From a virus: a stretch of 22,192 nt of DNA. Under the pieces are notes generated by a model that was not told the origin of the DNA, ran no database searches, and was given only the letters and a program-made list of their open reading frames with translations. The position numbers and the translations under genes were made by a program. Shown here in pieces: positions 14,637-20,766 of the stretch; position 1 is the first letter of the stretch, and each line of letters opens with the position of its first letter. The DNA lies in IMG/VR virus record IMGVR_UViG_3300035670_001344, positions 1 to 22,192 of that record, one strand, 5' to 3'.

Positions 14637-15717
14637 CCGAAATTTCTTCTTGACTAATCCCGTAGATAGAAGCAATGAAAGATTCTTCGTTTTCAAGCCT
14701 TTTCATTTCATCCCCAACGGCAAGCTCAGTAGCCTTGGCAATAAGAGCCATTCTCTTTCTGCTCTCCTCTTCCTTCCAAAGTTCAACCATTGAAGTTAGT
14801 GACTTATTAGCGTCAGCTTGTGCGCTCAAACGGTCTGCACGGTTCTTAGAAAGGGATTTCTGCAAAGATTGAATTCTCTTTACGCACTTATCTAATTCGT
14901 CAGACTTCTTTCCGTAAGCCTCTGTTAAAGTCATTTTTAGACTTGCGTCCTTATCCTGAACGGACTCCATTAACTCGCCATCTAAAATAATTAAATGGTT
15001 TTGGATTCTTTTTTCTAAGAGATAGTGATAAGCTAAAGTAATACAAGCTTGAAGGTCTTCCGCAGTCATGTCGAGCTTACTGTAAGCTGTCGCAATAAAC
15101 TCACTTTCAAAAAGAGCGCGTTCACCTTCATCCTCGATGGAATTCATTAAGCTAAGGAATCTGGAGTTGGCTAAAAAAGATCTTAAATTCAGAACCATTT
15201 TAGTCTGCACACCATTCAGAGACCCTTCTTTGAAATTTGCGCTAGGGTCGGCGCTATTAATCTTTTCAATAATTTTGGCGTCGGTTCTGGGGACTTTATA
15301 CTCCTTAATTTCTCCATCCCCCATAGAAAAGCCCAAACCAAGTATTTTAATAAACTTTTCAATGGTTTTTGCTTCCTTACTTAAATTTTTTAAGTTAGGG
15401 TCATTGAATAAAACACGCGCCATATCCACGGGCCTGTGAATAGAGGCGTTTTTTCTGATATACCTTTGGGCGTTTTCGTCTAAAAAAACGGTCTCGCAAG
15501 CCCTCTTCAGTTTATCACAAAACTTTCGAACAGTATTATACTTTTCGCTACGAGCTACGATATTTGGATCGTCAAATATATCACGAGCAATCTCAACAAT
15601 ACCCACGCCCTTATCAAGCTTTTCTTGAATCAACTTTTGCTGATCCTCAGATAAACCATAATCGTGTTGAGCAAAGAATGCATCAATATCTTGAATAATT
15701 GGAAAGTCATCACTCAT
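14626..15717 (-). CDS. Protein with duplicated helical repeat and coiled coil, possible small terminase
   Basis: The ATG at 15717 (MSDDFPIIQD) overlaps the sigma-like gene's stop by 8 bases and is preceded by GAG at a fair distance, giving 363 residues. Two copies of one motif stand near the N-terminus: residues 37-72 with VEIARDIFDDPNI and YNTVRKFCDKL, and residues 94-127 with VDMARVLFNDPNL and AKTIEKFIKIL. The first part of each looks like a helix-turn-helix. A charged coiled coil spans about 265-340. I recognise no family. DNA-binding-like repeats plus coiled coil close to terL make a small terminase subunit one option, though it is long for that. A transcription or replication factor is also possible. 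Confidence 0.78.
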   Translation of the reverse strand: MSDDFPIIQDIDAFFAQHDYGLSEDQQKLIQEKLDKGVGIVEIARDIFDDPNIVARSEKYNTVRKFCDKLKRACETVFLDENAQRYIRKNASIHRPVDMARVLFNDPNLKNLSKEAKTIEKFIKILGLGFSMGDGEIKEYKVPRTDAKIIEKINSADPSANFKEGSLNGVQTKMVLNLRSFLANSRFLSLMNSIEDEGERALFESEFIATAYSKLDMTAEDLQACITLAYHYLLEKRIQNHLIILDGELMESVQDKDASLKMTLTEAYGKKSDELDKCVKRIQSLQKSLSKNRADRLSAQADANKSLTSMVELWKEEESRKRMALIAKATELAVGDEMKRLENEESFIASIYGISQEEISDGM

Positions 15718-16396
15718 AAAAAATCTCTTTTTCGGCCAAAATTTTACGGGCTTCTTCAAGAATCTTTTTGCGGATATTATAAATCTGCTTGTATCCAGCC
15801 TTCCTGCCCACTTCTGAAGTAGTGAATCCTAATTCGGTTGCGACCTCTTCTTCGGAAGATTTTTCGATAAATAGCAAACGATAAGCTTTATAGTTATTCT
15901 TTGAAAGGACTTTCTTAAGTTCTTTATCAAACCTTTCTATAGATTTTTCTAAGTCGATTTCAACTACATCAGAATGAATTCCAAAGCTTGCGTGGTCATT
16001 AGGGTTATCTATTGAAGATGGCAATCTCAACTCATAACCGGATCTTTTATTTTTCTCCCAATGGGAATAGCTTAAACATTCAGAATTTTTTTCTCCAGAA
16101 GAAGTCCATGAACACAAATTCCCACCTTGGTTCATTGGACACTTACTACAAGGAGGAGCTAAATTCCCGTAGTTATCTCTGACGAGATTAGCGATTCTGT
16201 TAGTTATAACCCTATTTAACCAATTTTTAAGTGGTCTTTCTTGGTTCCAAAGATTCCATTTCTCATTTAAATGAATCAGAAGTATTTGACGAACCTCATC
16301 AAAGTCTATATGAGTAATAGAGTTTAGTTGCCAACGATTTCTTCGTTTGGAGATCTCTTCCTCAATGATATCAAAGCAATCTTCGAAGGTTTTCAC
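15710..16396 (-). CDS. Sigma-factor-like protein with cysteine-rich insert
   Basis: I place the start at GTG 16396, which overlaps the previous stop as GTGA and has GGGGGA upstream, giving 228 residues. Residues 31-75 (VRQILLIHLNEKWNLWNQER, then LKNWLNRVITNRIANLVRD) match the pattern of sigma-70 region 2, which binds core RNA polymerase and melts the -10 element. Residues 83-107 hold Cys83, Cys86, Cys95 and Cys107, a possible zinc site in place of the normal linker. Residues about 160-220 (YRLLFIEKSSEEEVATELGF, then YKQIYNIRKKIL) resemble the region 4 helix-turn-helix. It could direct late transcription from phage-specific promoters. The sigma relation is a pattern-level call. Confidence 0.72.
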   Translation of the reverse strand: MKTFEDCFDIIEEEISKRRNRWQLNSITHIDFDEVRQILLIHLNEKWNLWNQERPLKNWLNRVITNRIANLVRDNYGNLAPPCSKCPMNQGGNLCSWTSSGEKNSECLSYSHWEKNKRSGYELRLPSSIDNPNDHASFGIHSDVVEIDLEKSIERFDKELKKVLSKNNYKAYRLLFIEKSSEEEVATELGFTTSEVGRKAGYKQIYNIRKKILEEARKILAEKEIFYE

Positions 16397-16800
16397 GATT
16401 CTTTCCCCCAATCTGGGTTTATGGATTTTAAGAAATTCCCCATTGAAGCAATTGACTTTGGTCTATCTACCTCAATACTTGCCGCCAGCTTAGAAGGTCT
16501 AGGAATATCTTCTAAAGAATCTTCTAAATCGTCGTCAAAATCCTCATCTTCATCGGCCTCTTCCTCATCTTCATCCACGGGAGACCTTCCCCTGCGCTTC
16601 AATAGAAGAGCCCGCTTTTTCTCTAAACGAGGATCTTTAAAAGACTTTTCCTTACTTGAGGTCTTTTCTTTAGCCTGAGAAGTTGCAGACAAAGATAGAA
16701 CGGGAAAGTTTAATGACTTTCTACACTTAGCGCAAGAAGATGGCTTTTTATCTACGAAAGAATGTTTCGCCCCGCAGTCTAGACAATAAATTACTGGCAT
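16393..16800 (-). CDS. Zinc-ribbon protein with acidic tail
   Basis: A 135-residue protein with an N-terminal zinc ribbon (Cys6, Cys9, Cys23, Cys26), a basic serine/lysine linker, a run KKRALLLKRRGR, and a long acidic segment (about 75-98, almost all Asp/Glu). Its DNA is a run of repeated CTTCATC-like units on the plus strand. A zinc ribbon with opposite-charge tail suggests a nucleic-acid or RNA-polymerase-associated protein. It is coupled by GTGA to the sigma-like gene, so the two may act together. A promoter-like sequence and an inverted repeat lie just upstream, so it probably opens the operon that runs to terL. Confidence 0.75.
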   Translation of the reverse strand: MPVIYCLDCGAKHSFVDKKPSSCAKCRKSLNFPVLSLSATSQAKEKTSSKEKSFKDPRLEKKRALLLKRRGRSPVDEDEEEADEDEDFDDDLEDSLEDIPRPSKLAASIEVDRPKSIASMGNFLKSINPDWGKES

Positions 16801-16831
16801 ACTAAATTTGGTGTTACCCTCATATAGTATG
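16798..16831 (-). repeat. Inverted repeat covering the zinc-ribbon start codon
   Basis: CATACTA (16831-16825, minus strand) and TAGTATG (16804-16798) are perfect 7-base complements separated by 20 bases. The second arm contains the start codon ATG and the loop contains GAGGG. A protein operator or an RNA hairpin that masks the start are both possible. Confidence 0.4.
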
Positions 16832-16852
16832 CTATGTGAAACTTTTGTTCAA
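16824..16852 (-). promoter_or_regulatory. Candidate promoter for the zinc-ribbon/sigma/terminase operon
   Basis: On the minus strand TTGAAC (16852-16847) and TACTAT (16829-16824) are separated by exactly 17 bases, each matching four of six consensus positions. The predicted start of transcription leaves about a 20-base leader. It lies in the only gap (58 bases) between the PhoH-like gene and the genes leading to terL. Confidence 0.42.
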
Positions 16853-16858
16853 TCTTTT

Positions 16859-17563
16859 TTACATAGATTCTAACTTTTTCACAATAAACTTAACTAGTTC
16901 AGATCTGACAATATCATCAGATGTAAATTCGAAAGACTCAATACCAAACTTTTTAGAATCACTATCAGAAAATAATTCAAGAATAGGCTTAAATCCGGTT
17001 TTTAATTTTCCAACGTCAGATTGTCTTTCGTCACCACATATAAAAACTTTATTAAAGTCCCCAATACGAGTTAGTAAAGTTATCAGTTCGGAGAATGTGG
17101 CATTTTGAGATTCGTCAACAATAATCCCCTTATTCGTAAAATGAGCCCCTCTCAAGAAGTTAAAAGGAGCAGCCTCAACAAGGCCATTCTTTTTTATAAA
17201 CTCAAGGCCCGACTTATTGAGAAACTCGTGCAACTTATCTTCCAATGGCATCATGTATGGAGCGAACTTTTCATCCTGATCTCCTTTCAAGAAGCCTAGG
17301 GAATGAGAAGAACTTTCCACGATAGATCTAACATAAATAATAGAGTCGATTTTACCCTCTTGTAACAGTTTAAGACATTGGTAAACAGCTAAAAATGTTT
17401 TAGAGACCCCAGCAGGACCGTTCACAAACATTATCTTTGTAGACTTCTTTGAGGCAAGTTCATTAAAAGCCTCTTGGCTTGGTGTCCAAGGAAAATCACT
17501 TTTAACAAAAAGAGAGTCAGCTTTTACGATACTCCTATCTTTATAGACGTATTTTTTGCCCAT
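16859..17563 (-). CDS. PhoH-like ATPase
   Basis: A 234-residue P-loop ATPase of the PhoH family, common in phages though its role there is unsettled (RNA metabolism and phosphate response have been proposed). Walker A is GPAGVSKT at 49-56, with Ser in place of the usual Gly before Lys. IIYVRSIVESSSHSLGFLKG (75-94) and KFAPYMMPLEDKL are PhoH-typical. Walker B is GIIVDESQNA at 146-155, followed by FICGDERQSD, equivalent to the GD.Q motif that contacts nucleotide. The start ATG shares one base with the stop of a 44-residue gene. Lysine and threonine of the P-loop are intact, so it is probably active. Confidence 0.9.
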   Translation of the reverse strand: MGKKYVYKDRSIVKADSLFVKSDFPWTPSQEAFNELASKKSTKIMFVNGPAGVSKTFLAVYQCLKLLQEGKIDSIIYVRSIVESSSHSLGFLKGDQDEKFAPYMMPLEDKLHEFLNKSGLEFIKKNGLVEAAPFNFLRGAHFTNKGIIVDESQNATFSELITLLTRIGDFNKVFICGDERQSDVGKLKTGFKPILELFSDSDSKKFGIESFEFTSDDIVRSELVKFIVKKLESM

Positions 17564-17697
17564 TATCCTAAAGAGATTTTCTTTCTGATTTTGGCCTTAA
17601 CTTCTTTTTTAGCTTTGGCTTTTAGCTCTTTTAGTTTTTTTAAATTTTCTTCCGGATCAACAGATCCATCAAGTTGTTTTTCTTTTTCTTTTTGCAT
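17563..17697 (-). CDS. 44-residue basic/acidic helical protein
   Basis: A short frame begins at ATG 17697 (MQKEKEKQLDGSVDPEENL), inside the end of the preceding zinc-ribbon gene, and stops at TAA sharing one base with the PhoH-like ATG (TAATG). It encodes a highly charged, lysine/glutamate-rich helix with two Pro/Gly breaks. There is no Shine-Dalgarno sequence beyond GAGC. It fills the gap exactly between its two neighbours, which is the main support. It may be a small partner of the PhoH-like ATPase or a coupling peptide. The alternative is a 105-base spacer. Confidence 0.5.
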   Translation of the reverse strand: MQKEKEKQLDGSVDPEENLKKLKELKAKAKKEVKAKIRKKISLG

Positions 17698-17920
17698 AAG
17701 CTCTTTTATATTCTTTTACTTTTTCTTTATTATCTTTTTGCCAAGATAGGATCTGTTCTAATTTAGACTCTCTTTTTGCAAGGAAATTTAATTTGTTCAT
17801 TTCGGAGATACACGATTTACAGAACCTTTTCTTACCATCTTTAGATCTATTGTCGGTTCCAAAATATTCTTGACTTTTTATTTCAAGACATTTTCTGCAT
17901 TCCTTTAAATTTTTTGCCAT
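17669..17920 (-). CDS. Small zinc-ribbon protein
   Basis: An 83-residue protein with Cys8, Cys11, Cys34 and Cys37 in the order CRKC, then EYFGTDNRSKDGKKRFC, then KSC. The C-x2-C...F...KDG...C-x2-C layout is frequent in phage zinc-ribbon proteins and at the N-terminus of some HNH nucleases, but no HNH motif follows. The rest is a lysine-rich helix ending KRKRKTT. It probably binds nucleic acid. It overlaps the preceding gene by 16 bases and the next small gene by 29 bases. Confidence 0.72.
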   Translation of the reverse strand: MAKNLKECRKCLEIKSQEYFGTDNRSKDGKKRFCKSCISEMNKLNFLAKRESKLEQILSWQKDNKEKVKEYKRAYAKRKRKTT

Positions 17921-18447
17921 ACAGAAGATTTAAAAGTTGAGGATAAATTCTCGTAAATTCTATTATTCTTAGAGTCGATCCAAAAACAACCTTCATAAAA
18001 AGTTCCGTTACCAGAGGAGTCGAACTCGTCATCGAAGCGAGAGGGTGAAAATGGAAAGTCAAAGATATCTTGGTCGTCATTAGTTAACAATTGCCAACCG
18101 TCAAGAAACTTAAAAATTAATTCCTCGGCTTCGTTTACCCAAAGTTTTCCAGAATCTCCAACTCTTGGATTTCTATTTGAGAAAATAATTTTCTGACAAG
18201 ACCTTTTAGAAACTTCCTCCCAGCACGAAGTAAAAATATAACACTTTAATGAATCTGGATTTAAAATTACGAAACCTTCTTTTGCGGATTTTGGTAATTC
18301 ACCTAAAGAAATTGCATCAATAGCCAACCAATCCGCCAAGTCAGACGGATAGGAATTTGTTCTTTTAGAGATGCAGAAAAAGAACCTGCCTTTACAGGAA
18401 ACGACCTCGCCGAAAGAATATTCAGAATCAGGAATCCAACCTTCCAT
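17905..18447 (-). CDS. Uncharacterised protein, possible carbohydrate-binding fold
   Basis: A 180-residue protein rich in aromatic residues and cysteine (Cys18, Cys25, Cys69, Cys75, Cys83, Cys154). The first 45 residues (W4, Y10, FGEVVSCKGRFFFCISK, then W40) have the W..Y..GdvV...g..y.c pattern of small chitin- or cellulose-binding modules of the CBM5/12 type. The pattern recurs loosely later (GKLWVNEAEELIFKFLDGW; GTFYEGCFWIDS). No secretion signal. It is the first minus-strand gene after the divergent promoter region. A virion-surface or fibre-associated role fits the carbohydrate-like pattern but not its regulatory neighbourhood, so function is open. Confidence 0.68.
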   Translation of the reverse strand: MEGWIPDSEYSFGEVVSCKGRFFFCISKRTNSYPSDLADWLAIDAISLGELPKSAKEGFVILNPDSLKCYIFTSCWEEVSKRSCQKIIFSNRNPRVGDSGKLWVNEAEELIFKFLDGWQLLTNDDQDIFDFPFSPSRFDDEFDSSGNGTFYEGCFWIDSKNNRIYENLSSTFKSSVWQKI

Positions 18448-18507
18448 ATACTCTATTTACACGTTATTCTTGTGGAATTCTGTTTTTTTTAAAAAATGAA
18501 AAAAGAG

Positions 18508-18536
18508 CTTGACAAGGGGCAAAATGGTGATATTTT
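18508..18536 (+). promoter_or_regulatory. Strong sigma-70-like promoter for the plus-strand island
   Basis: A perfect TTGACA (18509-18514), 16-base spacer, and TATTTT (18531-18536) with extended -10 TGA (18528-18530). Four of six -10 positions match. The -35 lies in CTTGACAAG (18508-18516), a 9-base near-palindrome that also reads TTGTCA on the minus strand. The -10 abuts the first ATG of the next gene, so the transcript should begin near 18543, inside that frame. Confidence 0.68.
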
Positions 18537-18794
18537 ATGGAAATTATAGAAATTATGGACAGAAAACGAAGGGTAGAGTTCCCATTCGAAACGGGGGACG
18601 GAGTAGAAATTTGGGTTTCGGGGATGTTAATAGACTCCCCGTATGAAAGTTATTTTGAAATTCGAGAAGCCTCTTTGGTATCCGATCCTACTGTGTTTAT
18701 AGACGAAGAGGATTTTCTAGAAGAGGATTTGGAAAGGTTAGCGCAAGAAGCAGAAGATTTTTTAATAAATGACAGCCTTTATAGAACATTATAA
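18537..18794 (+). CDS. Small acidic protein, first gene of plus-strand island
   Basis: An 85-residue acidic protein with a strand-rich first half and a Glu/Asp-rich helical end (FLEEDLERLAQEAEDF). No motif recognised. The first ATG (18537) begins right after the -10 box, which would put the start codon upstream of the expected transcript. The next in-frame ATG at 18555 (MDRKRRVEF) gives 79 residues and about a 12-base leader, and is more likely if the promoter is real. The gene overlaps the next one by 26 bases. Confidence 0.65.
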   Translation: MEIIEIMDRKRRVEFPFETGDGVEIWVSGMLIDSPYESYFEIREASLVSDPTVFIDEEDFLEEDLERLAQEAEDFLINDSLYRTL

Positions 18795-18981
18795 GCTCTT
18801 TTTAAAAGAGCTTGATGAGAGGGGAAATAATCTAAAACAAAAATCAAAGAGCGCCTTTGAATACTGTGAGGAAATTTTAACAGAATCCTTAGAGCTTGTA
18901 AAACTTTTGGAAGTTTTAGAGCAAGACGGCGAAGAAAAGTTTTTAGAAGAGTTTACAAAATTTTGGGAAAATGAGATTTAA
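18769..18981 (+). CDS. Small helical acidic protein
   Basis: A 70-residue, entirely helical-looking protein rich in Glu, Leu and Lys (LTESLELVKLLEVLEQDGEE). It overlaps the previous gene by 26 bases in another frame and the P-loop gene by 11 bases. No family recognised. Its position in a coupled set with nucleotide-metabolism genes suggests early expression, but nothing in the sequence shows a function. Confidence 0.62.
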   Translation: MTAFIEHYKLFLKELDERGNNLKQKSKSAFEYCEEILTESLELVKLLEVLEQDGEEKFLEEFTKFWENEI

Positions 18982-19504
18982 TTTTTTTGGAGGGGCGGGA
19001 AGTGGAAAATCCACAACAGCAGCTTGGGCGTTTTCTTTCTTAAAAGAAAGGGGTCACAACACAGAACTCGTGCTGGAATATATTAAGACTTGGGCCTACT
19101 TAGAAAGAGGGGTTAAAAGTTTCGACCAAGTTCACATTATGTCACAACAACTTCATTCGGAAGATTTTTTGATATATTCTGGAGTTAAAAACATAGTTTC
19201 CGATTGCCCAATTTTGCTATCTCCCATTTATTCTTATTATTACAGAAACTCCTCTGCCATTTCAGAGCCACTAAGAATGATAGCTAATCATTTTTCAAAT
19301 GTGTTTCCAGAAACCAACATCTTCTTAAAAAGAAATGAAAAGGAATACCAAACGCATGGTAGATATCAGTCTCTAGAGGAGGCAAAAAAGATAGACGATT
19401 ATATTTTAGAATTTTTAATCAAAAATCGAACAAAAAATTTGTGGATAATTGATTGGGACGATAGAAAAACTTTAAGCGAAATACTTATTAAAAATGCAGA
19501 TTGA
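18971..19504 (+). CDS. NadR/Ttd14-like P-loop NTPase or kinase
   Basis: A 177-residue P-loop protein. Walker A is GGAGSGKS at residues 7-14, right after the first strand FNFF. The strand-like VSDCPILLSPIYSYYY (about 77-92) is the counterpart of the DxP motif in NadR-like and other small kinases. The C-terminal part YQTHGRYQSLEEAKKIDDYI resembles the lid-bearing region of phage proteins annotated as AAA_28 or NadR-like. Such enzymes phosphorylate nucleosides or small cofactors. With the thymidylate synthase-like gene directly downstream (11-base overlap), a role in nucleotide supply is reasonable. The substrate cannot be read from the sequence. Confidence 0.78.
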   Translation: MRFNFFGGAGSGKSTTAAWAFSFLKERGHNTELVLEYIKTWAYLERGVKSFDQVHIMSQQLHSEDFLIYSGVKNIVSDCPILLSPIYSYYYRNSSAISEPLRMIANHFSNVFPETNIFLKRNEKEYQTHGRYQSLEEAKKIDDYILEFLIKNRTKNLWIIDWDDRKTLSEILIKNAD

Positions 19505-20357
19505 AAAGAAATACTTAACGGGGTCGAATGAAATTTCGGCAAAAATTATTGCAGATTCTTCTTTCGAAGGGTCTAGACTTACAACTTTTGTTCTTAAGTT
19601 CCCAAGAATTGTCTTGGCGGAATTTAATACACACAGAGCTATTTCTAGAAATTCGGCATCCTCAAGGGCGATTCCTTATGCTAAAATGTTAGAAAAGGTA
19701 ATCAAAACCCCTTTTATTCCTATTGCATTCCAAGCAGACCATAAGGGAATGCAGGGCTCTGAATATCAAGAAGGATGGAGGTTGCGGTTGTCAAAGTTTC
19801 TCTGGCTAAGAGCGAGAGATTGTGCAGTAGCAACATCTTGGCTTTTAAGTAAAAATTCAGCAACAAAACAATTATGCAATAGGATTTTAGAGCCGTTTTT
19901 GTATCATACCGTTATCGCTACAGCGACAAACTGGGAAAACTTCTTCGCTCTCAGGGCTCATGAGGCGGCAGAAATCCATATTTGTGATTTAGCTTATAAA
20001 ATGTTGAAAGAATATAATCTTTCAAAACCTAAAGAGTTGGGATTAGAAGATCTTCATCTTCCATTTGGTGATAGAATGCCAGATGGCCTTACCGTCAACG
20101 AACAAACAAAAGTTTCTGTGGCAAGGTGCGCAAGAGTATCTTATGAAACTTTTGATGGAAAAATTAATCCTAAAGAGGATTTTAAATTATTTGATAGGTT
20201 ATTAGAGATGGGGCACTGGTCTCCATTTGAGCACGTTGCAGCACCTTCTATTTTTCAAGCAGCAGAGGGCGGAAATTTTGACAATAAGTGGAGACAATTA
20301 AGAAAGACATTCTCCAATGAAAACAAAAAAGACGAAAGGGTAGAATGTATTTTTTAA
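19494..20357 (+). CDS. thyX: ThyX-like flavin-dependent thymidylate synthase
   Basis: A 287-residue protein of the phage branch of ThyX, which methylates dUMP to dTMP using flavin and methylene-tetrahydrofolate. The signature THRAISRNSASSRAIP at 46-61 matches the ThyX motif RHR-x7-S except that the first Arg is Thr46; His47, Arg48 and Ser56 are kept. NKGMQ-like HKGMQG follows at 83-88, then the conserved-type ATNWENFFALRAHEAAE (about 142-160) and LGLEDLHLPF. Late section VSVARCARVSYETFDG and LLEMGHWSPFEHVA fits the same group. It sits in the plus-strand island behind a NadR-like protein and overlaps the next gene by 13 bases. No ribosome-binding site is visible. Confidence 0.9.
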   Translation: MQIEKKYLTGSNEISAKIIADSSFEGSRLTTFVLKFPRIVLAEFNTHRAISRNSASSRAIPYAKMLEKVIKTPFIPIAFQADHKGMQGSEYQEGWRLRLSKFLWLRARDCAVATSWLLSKNSATKQLCNRILEPFLYHTVIATATNWENFFALRAHEAAEIHICDLAYKMLKEYNLSKPKELGLEDLHLPFGDRMPDGLTVNEQTKVSVARCARVSYETFDGKINPKEDFKLFDRLLEMGHWSPFEHVAAPSIFQAAEGGNFDNKWRQLRKTFSNENKKDERVECIF

Positions 20358-20746
20358 TAACTCATATTTGTGTGTTTATCTTGGGAGCTTTTATTGGGAG
20401 CTTTCTTCTTGGGCACCTCTTTAAAAAGGTGAACACCGAACAAGAACTTGATTTACTAGATCCCTTGGAACTCTTAAGGGAGAGAGATTCTCTTCTAGAG
20501 AGATCAACTCTCTTAGAACAGAGAGTTTTAGAAAAATCTCAAGAGTTAATTTTTACAAAAGAATATATTCAACTCTTAGATGACGCCTTCGATAAGGATG
20601 ATACTGACTTTATTTATCATGAACTTAAAACTAGGAATCTGAAAAGAAAAAGGCTACCCGATGTAACAGGGGTAACTGGGTATGAAGTATGTTCTGGATT
20701 TCGAACTTGGAGTAGCTATCCAAGAAGCTCAATGGTGAATTATTGA
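20345..20746 (+). CDS. Membrane-anchored coiled-coil protein
   Basis: A 133-residue protein with one N-terminal membrane segment (about 4-26, containing GAFIGSFLLG, a small-residue spaced helix) followed by a Leu/Glu-rich coiled coil (about 33-80, ELLRERDSLLERSTLLEQRV) and a basic, flexible end. The topology resembles an i-spanin, but no lipoprotein partner is beside it and a spanin pair already exists elsewhere in the window. It may instead interact with the host membrane early in infection. The gene is last of the plus-strand island and its end forms part of the terminator hairpin. Confidence 0.68.
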   Translation: MYFLITHICVFILGAFIGSFLLGHLFKKVNTEQELDLLDPLELLRERDSLLERSTLLEQRVLEKSQELIFTKEYIQLLDDAFDKDDTDFIYHELKTRNLKRKRLPDVTGVTGYEVCSGFRTWSSYPRSSMVNY

Positions 20747-20766
20747 GCCATTTTCGTTTATTTTTA
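20727..20766 (+). terminator. Terminator ending the plus-strand island
   Basis: GCTCAAT (20727-20733) and ATTGAGC (20742-20748) form a 7-bp stem with an 8-base loop, followed by TTTTCGTTTATTTTT. It overlaps the last codons of the membrane protein gene and faces the convergent tail fibre gene. On the minus strand the T-run is missing, so it works in one direction. Confidence 0.7.

Noticed and set aside
14637-14696. Extended N-terminus of the ERCC4 nuclease
   Set aside because: The extra 20 residues precede the zinc finger and run deep into the upstream gene. ATG 14636 starts directly at the finger and overlaps the upstream stop by 11 bases.
16540-16580. Tandem DNA repeat of CTTCATC-like units
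   Set aside because: It encodes the Asp/Glu tail of the zinc-ribbon protein and is explained by codon repetition.
18537-18981. A toxin-antitoxin pair in the two small plus-strand genes
   Set aside because: They overlap and are small, but neither shows a toxin fold, a DNA-binding antitoxin motif or autoregulatory site. Both are acidic.
20345-20746. A second i-spanin gene
   Set aside because: Topology fits, but there is no overlapping or adjacent lipoprotein gene, and a full spanin pair exists at 9131-9638.
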